In this document: piece by piece, positions 9,503-19,320 of the stretch | Layout: each line of letters starts with the position of its first letter | How positions within the stretch are numbered: position 1 is the stretch's first letter | NCBI GenBank assembly: GCA_019915135.1 | Contig: JAHLMK010000003.1 | Location: forward strand, 558,001-622,000 | DNA length: 64,000 bases | Reading direction: 5' to 3' | Source: Strobilurus pachycystidiatus | Lineage: Eukaryota; Basidiomycota; Agaricomycetes; Agaricales; Physalacriaceae | The notes under the pieces: generated by a model | Databases searched by the model: none | Seen by the model: only the letters and a program-made list of their open reading frames with translations | What the model was told of the DNA's origin: nothing | Made by a program: the position numbers and the translations under genes

Positions 9503-10622
9503 CTAAAAACGATTCCAATCCGGACCCACTGGGAGACGCGCTAAGCGTTCGTAGAAGAAACCCGAAGACCTAACATCAAGAATCATGATATAGTTCTCCA
9601 GGAGTTCGTAGTCCAGTGCGGAGGCGTTTGACCAGTCTATTTCCCAGAAGGATGGAGTGACAAAAGACAAATGCTCATCGGCTCGCTACAAGCACAGAAG
9701 TTACAAGGTGTGCGAAGCGCGGGAAGGAGTTGACGAACGGTGTTCGAAGGAACTTCAACGTGGGGAGCCAAACGCCTAAGACGAGTAGGTCGCATCAAGG
9801 CTCCCAACTTAGGAAAACCATACAAGGCAGAATTCGCTCGCTGGAACTCCGGCCACCACTTCATAACGGTTACGATGGACGGAGGCGTTTGATCGTATTG
9901 AACAGGGAGGATCCGCAAGGCGTTTGGATCGATAATCAACTCGCGAAGAGTGGAATCGAATCCCATGTAACCGCCGAAGGTGGATTCCACCTGAAAGAAA
10001 TAATCAGAAAAGGCGGTTCTGGAGAAGGTGTTTGCGCACCATGAACCGGGGAATAATGTCCTTCATCAAGTCGGGATGCACGCCCGGTATGTCCAGCAAA
10101 CCATACCCAAGGAAGTTATCAAGGGCGAAACCGTCGAGGGTCCTTCCATTGACGGCTCGGAACCAGGACTTACAGAGCTCCACGGCTCCGTAGTACAAGG
10201 GAAAGAAGTACCGGCGAAAGCCAAGGTAAATGACGGGGTTTTCGTAGAAGGCGGGATCCCACATATACGCCAGACGACGCTGGAGTGGAAGTAAGCAGGC
10301 ATAAAGGGCCTAAGGCGTTGTTACGCACCAAGGTATACAACAAATACCGCAGGGACGGGACATCCAAAGGCTTCCCTTCACCAAAATGAAGCACTGGCTC
10401 TTCTAAGGCAGCTACCGCCGCAGTATCGTCAACCGTGGAGAGAGTGCCGTCGTCATAGCGGATAACGATGCTGAATCGCCGAGCGAAGGTATACAATTCC
10501 AAGGCGCTGGTCAAGGCCAATTCGCCAAGTAGGGCCTCGAGCTCCTCCGGAGCAGGTTGGTTGTGCAAAGGAATGCCGCGAAGGCGAGTGTCAGAGAACG
10601 AAGGAAGAATCGGGATAGGCAT
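9503..10622 (-). CDS. Antisense cargo gene 2: 322-aa protein of unknown function
   Basis: Proposed exons on the minus strand are 10622-10329, 10279-10040, 9990-9739 and 9685-9503. Each intron is 49-53 nt with GT...AG ends, every exon has a length divisible by three, and the model gives one frame of 322 aa from GCCATGCC to TAG. The protein has no signal peptide or clear membrane segment. Readable parts include a leucine-rich helical start (PEELEALLGELALTSALELY), an aromatic middle (YMWDPAFYENPVIYLGFRRY; FLGYGLLDIPGVHPDLMKDI) and an end with WSNASALDYELLENYIMIL. I recognise no family. A TATA box (minus-strand TATAAAAA at 10664-10657) lies 35 bp before the ATG. The gene runs against pol, so it must use its own promoter. 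Intact splicing and phase argue that it is or was recently functional. Confidence 0.65.
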
Positions 10623-10656
10623 GGCGGTTATGGCAAAACCAGAAGCAACTCTGGCG

Positions 10657-10664
10657 TTTTTATA
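10657..10664 (-). promoter_or_regulatory. TATA box of antisense cargo gene 2
   Basis: TATAAAAA on the minus strand, within CTATAAAAACGCC. The same TATAAAAACGCC string precedes antisense cargo gene 1 (12635-12624), so the two antisense genes share promoter sequence. Confidence 0.5.
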
Positions 10665-11074
10665 GAGCGCCGGGACCACCGTGACGATCCAAGGAAAAGG
10701 AAGAAATAGCTTAAGCGAGTCTAGGAATAAAGCTTAAGCTACTCCAAAGACCATTAAAGAGACCTAGGCGCTGTAAAAACTTAGGATGAACGATTCGACG
10801 AAGGTGATCGGGAATTCCCGATCGAACTTACTTAGTTTGATAAAGGCGATCACTGGACTTAAGAAGGACCGCCGGAGTTCTAACGGATCGCGCCAAAGGG
10901 TAAAAACAAGGGTAGTCGTGTTGAGACGGCTGTGTACTAAAGTAGCTACGGGAAACAAAGTGCTACCGGACCTACAAGGGATAAAACGAAATCCGAAGCC
11001 AGTGTAAACATGAAAGGAGAAAGGGCTAGACGACTGGCTAAGACTTGGAGGAGGTTGAGACCACCTTTAGGAAA
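10665..11074. other. Spacer between the two antisense cargo genes
   Basis: About 410 bp serving as upstream region of gene 2 and downstream region of gene 1. No convincing coding sequence was seen. Confidence 0.4.
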
Positions 11075-12581
11075 CTACTGGGCTTGGTCCACTCCGTCTA
11101 AGGCGGAAATGTACAAATCCCGAGTCGACAAAATGAACTGAATACGACCCCGGATCTCATTGTAAGACGAGATAATGTCGTGGCGGTATTGACGCTCCAA
11201 CTGGAGAAGTCCCGGCGAAATATTGGGATCATCCACACCGGCCAAGCGCGTCATGCGCTTGTGGACTTGCGTCAAGGCGGCCTGCAAACCGTTGATATAC
11301 TGGGGCGCTAATATCCAAGGAGTCAGAAAGGAGAAAGACAGATCAAAGTAACAGGACGTACCCGCATCCAATTGCTTGAGCAAGACCGGCTCGATCATAA
11401 AGGTCGAAGGACGAGCAGCCTTAGCGGCGCGGCGAGAAAGGTCGTCGGGGAGCTTGCGCTTAGGAGGAAGTTCCTGACCGTTGAGAGATCCCAAGGTTTG
11501 CATGGCGCGCTGATAAACACGGGCGTTAACGTCCATCTTGGGTAGGGCAGCAAAAGGAAGATAACGCACAGAAGTGCTCTAAAGGGGAATCCCAATCAGA
11601 ACCAAGTAAAGGCAAAAGGGCCAAGAGTAGTAAACGACTCACCGCTTCCGCCTCTTTGAAAAGGTTGTTGGACAAGGACATCTGTTGGAAGAAATCAGCC
11701 AGCTGAAGGCGAAGGGCTATAAAGGAATTGAGCGTACGTTCTCACCAACGACAATCACGGACTCCTCACCGTCGGTGTCGGCTTCTGCAACATCGTCAGC
11801 CCAATCAAAATACTCGCGCTTGAAGAATCGCGCACGGCCATCGGCATCCATGTCGATGTCTTCTTCCGCCTGTTTCTCCATAGCGTCGGTGATAACTTCA
11901 GGAGATTTCTTGCTTTTTCCCTGTGAAGAAGTAAGGCGTTAAGAAAGACCTAATGAACAAGTATGACAAACCTTGACCTTGGGGTCCGGTTTAACGAAGA
12001 CGTTGGTCGGATGCATGGGATGATCAGTAGGCAAAGGCTGGAACTGCGCGTTCGACATCTTCTTGGCGGTGTTCACCAAAGGTTGGAAGATGTGCGCGAT
12101 GTGGTGCGAAGGCGTTTGAGGATGAATGCCAAGGAGATGGAGCGTCAATCCGAGATAGTTCTTGACGTTGTGGAAGAACAAGACAAGGTCGGATGGGACC
12201 TTCGAGTCGGAAGGAACGGACTTGATGTCGGTGTTGGCCATCTAGGAGGAATTAAGGAAACGACGACATGAACGAAGGATAAAAGGGACACACCAAGACC
12301 GCCTCCATGATTTTGTCGACCTGCTCGGTGATCTGCTTGGAAAGTTCCATGTTGAGGCAGGCCTTTTTGATGTCGAGACGGTTGAGGCGAGGGAGAGCCA
12401 TCGACATGCGAAGCCCGAGGACCGTAAAGGTGTCCGGGGTGGTCGCAGGAGGATCGTATTCCACGGAATAGGCGAGGACGGCGACGGAAGCGTCCTTGTG
12501 AGTGGCGATCTCCTTCGCGGAAGGAAGGTAAGGGACCGAAGGCAAAAGACGAGCGCAGGAAGTCCAGGATTTGGGAGCCAT
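11075..12581 (-). CDS. Antisense cargo gene 1: 405-aa protein of unknown function
   Basis: Proposed exons on the minus strand are 12581-12294, 12241-11972, 11920-11750, 11681-11643, 11578-11362 and 11307-11075. They give one frame of 405 aa, including a 13-codon exon; the last intron (54 nt) has a GTACGT donor and TATTAG acceptor. The third-exon donor could also be 4 nt away, which would shift the next exon. The protein begins MAPKSWTSCARLL, has a middle part LLGIHPQTPSHHIAH, an acidic stretch (AEEDIDMDADGRARFFKREY) and a helical C-terminus with KRKLPDDLSRRAAKAARP, a possible nuclear signal. The family is not recognised. A homologue of exons 1-2 is kept, broken, in element A at 693-1307, so the gene belongs to the element family and is not a chance neighbour. 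The TATA box is at 12628-12635. Confidence 0.65.
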
Positions 12582-12627
12582 GTCGAAGGAAAGTAAGGAT
12601 GAAAACGCCCAGGAGATAAAACAGGCG

Positions 12628-12635
12628 TTTTTATA
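12628..12635 (-). promoter_or_regulatory. TATA box of antisense cargo gene 1
   Basis: Minus-strand TATAAAAA within CCTATAAAAACGCC, 47 bp before the ATG at 12581. Element A has TATAAAAG at the matching place (1362-1355), 48 bp before its ATG. Confidence 0.5.
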
Positions 12636-12743
12636 GGCGAGCAAGGTGAAAATTGCCAAGGACCTTGATAAAGATAGAACGGCAAAAGGTCTGGGGCTTT
12701 GCACCAAGGCAGAAGGAATAAGCGTTTTCGCGATACTACTAGG

Positions 12744-12778
12744 ATGTCGGGGACGACATTTCAAAAGTCAAGAGGAGA
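12744..12778 (+). other. Hairpin and polypurine tract before the LTR (module 2, element B)
   Basis: ATGTCG and CGACAT around GGGA (12744-12759), then AAGTCAAGAGGAGA ending exactly at the LTR start. Same layout as 1471-1505. This is the probable plus-strand primer site. Confidence 0.6.
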
Positions 12779-14473
12779 TGATACGCATTGTAGAATCCTA
12801 GTGCCAGAACCAGGGAATTTTGCGATTCCTGTAGGAGTCTATGCCAGGACTTCCAGTCACAGCACAACGACCAGAGAGACACACGGAGAAACTACCTTAA
12901 CGCAGGCAAGTCTCCAGGACTAAGGGATACGCGCCTTTAGGACGCGGTATGATCGACCGATCATACTCCTTAACTCCGAATATCATTATCCAAGCGTTGT
13001 ACTCTTAAAACCAGGAGTTCATTCAACCGTGTCGGTCATGCAACGACAAGTGCCTACCAGAAATAGCACTATGGAAAGTACCCAGGCAGGAGATACTCTA
13101 CCAAGAAGGCTCAAGGAGTTTACTCGTGCTAAGTCAGAGCTCGCGCGACCAAGAATAGATCAAAGGAGAAGATCTCTCTTCCGGGCCATGGCGCCTTCGG
13201 AATAGTGATCTCCGCTCCGACGCCCCGCACCAAAGAAAACGGACTTCGATCCGCCGCCGCCGATCACTAAAGATAGACCTGGCTAAAAGGCCCGATCATG
13301 GACCTTGTACCTCACTGGAACTCACATATTGATGTGGCGTCACTGAGTTGTCAAAAACGAATCACCTTCCAAGCGCTAAGGATAAACCCAACCAACGCCT
13401 AAAGACACGAAAGAACTCATTAAGGAGTTTTGCCAAGACAAGCGGAACCTCGGGAGACAGAAATAGACTTAAGGAAGAGCCAGATCGGTGGTGTGGCGCA
13501 CTTGGCGCTGACCAAGTGTTCAGTCTTCTCCCGGGTCGGCTGTTTCGAACAGGGATAGCCAATCAGGACGCTAGTACAGAATGACTCGACCTCCGAGAGG
13601 CCCGACGAGTAGTAAACCCGCTTACAGTACAGAATAGTAGGAATAGTATAAAAGGCCAGAAAGTGCCAGTAGATAGGTAGCTTAGTGCCCCCACAGTATC
13701 CGCTAGTAATACGCAGTCGCTGTAGTGAATCTAACTCGAGTTTCGACTCAACTTACTCTGAATTTGAGAGAACCCAAAAGACCTTGAAGGCCCCAAAAAG
13801 ACCTTAGAACCATTTAGGCGATATCAGGTGTTAGCAAACTCCTTGAAGAACTCATAGGTTCCTATCCTCCAAGTCACTAAGACAATACCAAACGACACCA
13901 CTTGGCGTTAGACCCTTGTGTTCGTTAGAAGGCCGGGTTGCAAGTAGTTCTGCCTTGCAATCACGCTCTGTTGTGAAGTATTCGCCTTTGAGGAGTTTAG
14001 TTGAGTTTGAACGAGTGTTGTTATCGTCTGAAACACCTTACGGAATCTTTGGTCCCAGTCCAAGACACTAGAAGTTTGGTTTAAGGACAAGGAAATCGCC
14101 TTACTTGGTAGCAGTCCAGTAGCATAAACACCTACGGTAGCGGCCTGCCATAAGACAATCACCTTGTACAAAAGAACGATCAATAAGAAGGAGCTACATT
14201 GCCTCGCGCTGTTTAAGGTCTCCGTACGTTGTGACTTCGGCCTACGACTTTCAGATTATCTTGTTCGACTTTGTGAATCAATCTCCCTACACCCCCTAAA
14301 ACTACTCGAACGCAAGTTCGGAATACATCTCTATTGTTCCAATACCAAAAGTACTTGTTCCTTTGAACAACTACACCAGCCTCGCTCCCACAAGGAGTAT
14401 TAGTGAGATATAAGGATAGATAGGATAGATTTCATAGTCCCCTTTTAGAGGTCTATTTCGAACGTGCATATCA
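12779..14473 (+). repeat. Long terminal repeat (3' LTR of element B, 1695 bp)
   Basis: Starts TGATACGCA and ends TGCATATCA, an 8-of-9 inverted match. It contains the promoter pair CCAAT (13559-13563) and TATAAAAG (13647-13654), the conserved GGTAGCTTAG block and, near the end, CCTACACCCCC as in the other LTR. It is clearly related to 1506-3183 but too diverged to be its partner from one recent insertion, so each is the 3' LTR of a different element. The end cuts directly into copia integrase coding sequence, and the final TCA creates a false TGA stop in that frame. Confidence 0.75.
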
Positions 14474-16788
14474 ACGCGACATGCGTTCGATGATTTGGTT
14501 GGCGCGTTCCGAGACGCCATTCTGCGGTGAAGCGTCGGGTACGGTTTTCTCGTAGGTGATGCCGTTCGCTTTGCAGTAGTCGGCGAACTGTCCATCGCCT
14601 AGTTCGGGTGCGTTATCGATGCGCAGGATGGCGATTGGGTATCCGAGGAGTTTCTCGGCAGCGACGCGGAATTTGACGAATGCCTGAAGAGCCTCAGATT
14701 TTTGTTTGAGAAAATAGACAGTGATGAAACGACGAAAGTCGTCAATGAAAGTGATGAAGTACCGAAATCCCCCGTAACCGATTGGTAACGGACCGCAGAC
14801 GTCGGAGTGAATGCGGAATAGAGGCCGTTCTGCGCGATGAGAGGCCTTGGATGGGAATTTTAGTCGCTTGATATTGGCGAGAGCGCAGATGCGACAGTTT
14901 TGGACTCGAACATTGTTTATCGGGAGTCCAGTGGTGGTGCGCTCAAGCCCTTTAACGTCTATGTGGCCCATTAGACGGTGATAAAACCCAGCTTCTTCGT
15001 CTCCTCGGACTCCGAGCCAGGGCCGAATAGAGACGTTACGGATGGGGTGAGCGCGGCCATCAAATCCGGGGTCGGTTCCAATAGTTCCCCAGGTTTGACG
15101 AATTCCACATCCATTTTGTAGAGGTCGCGGACAATTTCGCCAGTCGCGAATGGAACGCCAGCAGCGTTGGAGTAAACGATTTTGCCGCCGCCGGTGCGGG
15201 TAGTGACACCCTTTCGGTCGAGCCGAGATCCAGAGATGAGATTGCAGCGAGCTGATGGGATCAGCAAGGCACTCGAGACTGAAAAGTTCCGCGTAATTCC
15301 ATCTAACTTCGTTCTCATCACCACCTTCCCTTTCCCCGCTGCCTCAGTCTTGAGGCCTGTGCCAAATCCTTGAACATTCAGCGGCGTATCGAATGGCGAG
15401 TAATTGTGGAAGACTTCGGCATCATTGAAGATGTGACGAGTTGCGCCGGTATCGTGGTTGACAGCGTCGTCCTGCTCGAGCGCGGTGTTGAGTGCAATTG
15501 CGTTGACGCGGACGTCTTCTCCAGGTAAGATGTCGTCGTCGTCGTCCTGCGGAAGATCTAACATGAACGCAAACGCGTCCTCCACCTTCCCAAGGACCTC
15601 CTCAACATCCGACTCGGAGTCTTCTGTGTAGTCTGCCATGCCAGCGAAGCGATAGCCGGCGCTGGTACCACTCTTCGACCCTGCTTCCAAAGCAAGCTTC
15701 CTGCGCGCTGCGGTGCGTGCCTCTGGTGCGAGGTGGACGTCACGTCGGCCCTTGAAATTCTCAGGGTACTGGCCAGCCTTGCCACCTGTGTAGGAGAAGC
15801 AGTCGAACTTGGAATGGCCGATGGGTGTCTCGCAGTACGAGTTTTCACATACGGCTCGGGTCGTTTGGCGCTGCTGCTGATTGTTATACGGTGCAGGTCG
15901 TCGACTTTGGCGGTCCGAGTTCCTATCGTTTCAGCGGTCGGTCTGATTGCTCGCGTATACTGCAGGGACAGCATCTCCAGAGTCCTGGGTGCGGCTAGGG
16001 CGTCCCTTAGCCAACAGAGCGTTGATGGACACTATTGAGGGTGCGATCTTCATTTCCACCTCCTCTTGTTTCAAACGCTGAAGAACCATCGCTGAAGTGA
16101 ACGGGCGTCCCATCTGAGCGCCTTGGCGTACGCGTTCACGTAGCGAGTCTCGACAGAAGCGCCACTTGTCGGAGACCGTCATGAGCGTTACGAGGTGCTT
16201 GGCGAACTCGGTGTCGGGCATCATCAACGGGTCGGCGTCGCGGAGCTTTTGGTATAGCTGTACCATCACCTCACGCCACTGGACAGGATCGTCGTGTACT
16301 CCACATTGGTTCGCGATGATTTGTTGCTTGATTGTGATGGCAGTGAGTGCATTCGCCGGCTCGTACTCGTTTTTGAGAGCAACCCAAGCTTCGTGAGCGG
16401 AGAGGCAGTCGCGAACGACATGGAGTTTGCCGATGGGTACGGCCTTGACTATGATCGCGTGCGCCCGTTTGTCGGCTAACGTCCAACTTTCAGCCTTCTT
16501 CTCTGCTGCGGTGACTTCGTCCTCGTTCCCCGGAACGGTGATGCTGGCTGGGTCGCCGTTCGAATCGACTCCTTGGACCTGTAGACTCGGACGGAGTGCC
16601 GGAATCACGGGAGGGTTGTAGTTCTTCCCGTCTACATATGTCCAGTAGCCCGCGGCATCGAGGTCGAGGAAGGACTTTTGCTTGAATTCACTGTAGTTAT
16701 TCGAGCCGTCCTCGTCGTCCTTTATAGGGGTCAATTTGATGTTTTTCCACTCTTTCTCTTTGTCCACAGCCTGTGAGGGATTCGCCAT
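14474..16788 (-). pseudogene. Ty1/copia gag-protease-integrase, cut by element B
   Basis: Reading leftward from ATG 16788 (MANPSQAVDKEKEW), gag runs to about 15932 with the family pattern HEAWVALKNEYEPA and ends at a TGA. The same frame then continues through a Cys/His motif (CX4CX5HX4C, near 15840-15800) into the protease (HDTGATRH, DTG active site, near 15445), then the pre-integrase zinc region (NCRICALAN) and the integrase core with HSDVCGP, RIDNAPE and PQNGVSERAN as D, D and E. A second stop (TAG at about 14971) separates protease from integrase. RT and RNase H are missing because element B inserted at 14474; they should lie left of the window. Two in-frame stops make it a probable pseudogene. 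Confidence 0.85.
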
Positions 16789-16941
16789 GTTGTGTATGGG
16801 TAAGAGCGATAGCGGGGCTGATGCGATGATGATTGGCGAAGATGCGAACAAGGCGGGACGTTTTTTTAGGTAGGGATAGTGTTTTTGAGTCGAGGGAAAA
16901 TTTCGTGCGCAATTATTCGGTGTGGCGGTTTAATTCGCTAC

Positions 16942-16954
16942 GGGGCCCATAACC
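16942..16954 (-). other. Candidate primer binding site of the copia element
   Basis: Minus strand GGTTATGGGCCCC, directly after a CA that would end the 5' LTR (16955-16956 on the plus strand). GGTTATGGGCCC occurs at this place in many fungal copia elements, from memory. It lies 154 bp before the gag ATG. Confidence 0.45.
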
Positions 16955-17075
16955 TGTTAAATCACGCTGGCAAGGAGAGAGAGACTCTAATCAATTGATG
17001 TACATGCTGTACTAGAATAACGACATACCTGGCAAGGAGAGAGAGACTCTAATGAGCTCGATCCCTTGCCAGGGT
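16955..17075 (-). repeat. Remnant of copia 5' LTR with an internal 25-bp direct repeat
   Basis: The stretch from the LTR end (TGTTAAATC on the plus strand) holds CTGGCAAGGAGAGAGAGACT twice (near 16966 and 17029), and CCTGGCAAGG (17028-17037) paired with CCTTGCCAGG (17062-17071) as an inverted repeat. No matching far end (TAACA) was found before the duplicated block starting near 17150, so the LTR seems truncated. A simple intergenic repeat is the alternative. Confidence 0.35.
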
Positions 17076-17460
17076 CCTACTAAGATCATCGGGACTACGG
17101 TCCGGCTACTCGATCAATATCCTACGACGATGACACTCGGTCAGTGTCTGACACTTCTTGTACAGGTCCTTCTATCATGGGACGAGCATCTCAAGGTGTG
17201 TGTTCATCTTTCTCTTACTGGGCGTTTGTTGATCGCGAGCTTAGTGGCTGCCGTTCGCTAATGCACGATATATGCAGGCAGTTGTGTGTATGCATTCCTG
17301 GACCGATTTTGCACCGGATGCGTGCTAGTCGAGTGGTATGTTTGCGGCGGTGTCTTTGGAACCCTCTTGACTCACGCTCTTACACGGCATGGGACATACA
17401 TAGCTGTAAGTCTGCATATCTACCCAGGTACCGAAATGTCACGCGCAGAAGCCTGTCCGG

Positions 17461-17469
17461 TATAAATAT
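17461..17469 (+). promoter_or_regulatory. TATA box of helical-protein gene copy 1
   Basis: TATAAATAT followed by CGAC, 46 bp before the start ATG at 17515. The same TATAAATATCGAC element precedes copy 2 (33361-33353, minus) and copy 3 (36282-36274, minus), so the duplications carried the promoter along. Confidence 0.55.
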
Positions 17470-17514
17470 CGACACCACTCTCCCACCCTTGCTTTCCTTC
17501 GTCCTACGTTGACC

Positions 17515-18627
17515 ATGTCCCGTCGACGGAAAGACCAGCTCCGGCTAGCCTCCAACAAGCTACCCACAACGTGAACGCACCCCAGCAAATCCAAGACCGG
17601 CTCGTCAAACCCCTACAAGACCTCGCCGTCTCCAAATCGGTGCATATCCAGTCTACAGCACTCTACAGCACCACTGATCATGTGTAAACACAGGTGTACC
17701 GCTGCTCTACCTGCTCGGAGAGCGTCCAACAATGTGTCGACTATCTAACTAAGACCCTGACACTCTTACCCGACGCCTCTCCGATCGAGGAAGCCGCGCT
17801 GATGCGCTTTGCGCTCATCGAAGAGTACGTTCCGAGTCTTCATACGCTCTGTGACATTCAATTTACATACCGTCATGGCATACAGCGTGATCCCTGCCAT
17901 CTACCTCGCACACAGTGGCGCGGGCGTGCGACTTTTCACGCGCACAAAGCCTCACGCACACGTGCGGCGGCTCGTCTCTCAGCTCTTGGATGATGCCCCG
18001 TCTCCCGCCACTGATACCGACAAGAAGCTCCGTCGGCGGCGGCGATACATCGAGCTGATCCGCCTCGCAGCGCAAGGAGCAGCAGGTGTCTTGCAGGCCA
18101 TCCCGGTGATTTCTGCTCTGTCGATCGCACCCAAGGCCGTCGCGACGGGAGCGAATGCGCTGCAGGTTTGTTCAGCTATGTCACCCGTTTGCTCCGTCGC
18201 TGAATATGTGAGACAGAAGCGAGACCAGACAGATGAAGCACTCAATGCGTTGGAGCACCGTGTGCTGGAGCTCGAGAGGTCTGACCACGTTAGCTCGTAC
18301 GTCCCTTCTTCCACCAAGCCGTGTGCAGACAAGTTGTTGATGTCAAGATTCAGTGCCCTTCTCGACGCCCGGAAGACGGTAGCCAATATCAAGTCGCGCA
18401 AAACCTTCGAGCGTATCGTCTTCTCGGCTTCGGACGCACAAGACCTTCTGGATGCCAACCTGAATCTCGATCGAGCACTTGCGCTGGGTACCGTCAGTCA
18501 CCCTCCATCCAATCCCCGAGTACAGTCGCTAATCAACATCATCCAGTCGACCCGTGTTACTCAACTTTCTCGGACCGTTCACCGACAGACTCTTTTAATC
18601 ACTCTCTCATTCGTTTTCTTTTCATGA
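17515..18627 (+). pseudogene. Helical-protein gene family, copy 1 (frameshifted)
   Basis: Starts MSRRRKDQLRLA like the intact copy at 35130-36227, but about 10 bases are missing soon after (around 17550), which throws exon 1 out of frame. The rest keeps the family exon order: a Cys-containing exon (YRCSTCSESVQ..., from 17694), an exon with RRRRRYIELIRLAAQGAAGVLQ and VISALSIAPKAVATGANALQ (about 17985-18165), then a heptad-like exon (KRDQTDEALNALEHRVLELE) and an end with LLDARKTVANIKSRK ... ASDAQDLLDANLNLDRAL. All parts look alpha-helical. The shape resembles the N-terminal four-helix domains of fungal MLKL-like proteins, but this is only a guess from pattern. It is part of an inverted segmental duplication with copy 2. 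Confidence 0.65.
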
Positions 18628-18974
18628 GCTGAGGTTCAGCTGGCATCATGGCGCGCACCCTCACTATTACAGTAAACTGCACAAGCACGGTACCGGGGAA
18701 TCTTACCCGAAAGGGACCCACTCAAAAGGTGGGCGGCTGTTTGGAAAATTTGGACGTATGTTGGTATTTCTTGAGGACGCCTGAAGTCCCGGCTAGTCAT
18801 AGGTACTTATGTATGTCATTTTTTGTTTGTTTGAATTGAACTATTTTTGTGTATTCGTGGACACGGATGAATCACACCCAAGACCCAAAAGCTCTGAACG
18901 GCCGAATACAGCACCTCCTTCCAACTCTCCGTGTATGAGTTCAAATCATGCAGCCCTTGTATGCGCTGGCGGCG
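18628..18974. repeat. Downstream flank shared with copy 2
   Basis: The stretch around 18690-18870 (ACCCGAAAGGGAC, GTGGGCGGCTGTTTGGA, TTTGTTTGAATTGAAC) matches, inverted, the region 30070-29870 downstream of copy 2. No gene was seen. Confidence 0.6.
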
Positions 18975-19320
18975 GTCTCAAAAACGACCAGATGACTGCG
19001 TAAAGTGTGCGCAATAGTCGAACAGTATGATTGCTACGTGTCCCCGAAAAAGCCCAAAAATGAAAGTCAAGAAGACCAAAGGAACTATGCGCGTGAAGAA
19101 AACCTCAACACGCCAACCCTCCACCCTCGGAACCCCAAAACGCCCACACGAGTGTTCCCCCCAAAAAGCCCAACTTAGTAGCGCCCCGTGTGTGTCCCGC
19201 CAGCCCTCTGGACCTCTAACACACCAACATGGCGAAAGCAAATCTCAAAGACGTGATCAGCTCCCGCTCCAACATACCCCCCAGCACCACCGCCTCTCCA
19301 GTCCGTCCGTCTCCGTCTGT
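18975..19320 (-). repeat. Inverted, truncated copy of the 3' end of the gene at 28443-29036
   Basis: Read on the minus strand, 19300-18980 matches 28970-29310. The last codons (GAGCTGATCACGTC, TTTGCCATGTTGGTGTGTTAG) and about 270 bp of 3' flank are recognisable, including ATCATACTGTTCGACTATTG. Only the final part of the gene is present, so this is a duplication fragment and not a gene. Confidence 0.75.

Larger units (their letters stand above)
3184..14473 (+). mobile_element. Ty3/gypsy element B with a three-gene cargo region (5' end interrupted by element A)
   Basis: Element B holds pol without gag and protease (3184-6554), a hairpin/purine module (6732-6776), a sense gene (7036-9097), two antisense genes (9503-10622, 11075-12581), a second hairpin/purine module (12744-12778) and the 3' LTR (12779-14473). 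Its gag, protease, primer site and 5' LTR should lie left of the window beyond element A. On the right it breaks a copia gag-pol at 14474; ACGCG (14474-14478) is the expected right-hand target duplication. Cargo genes between pol and the LTR, two of them antisense and all with introns, are not part of the standard gypsy plan. Confidence 0.7.

Noticed and set aside
1506..14473. One complete gypsy element with both of its LTRs
   Set aside because: The left LTR is followed directly by mid-pol coding without primer site, gag or protease, and the LTRs differ too much; they belong to two elements.
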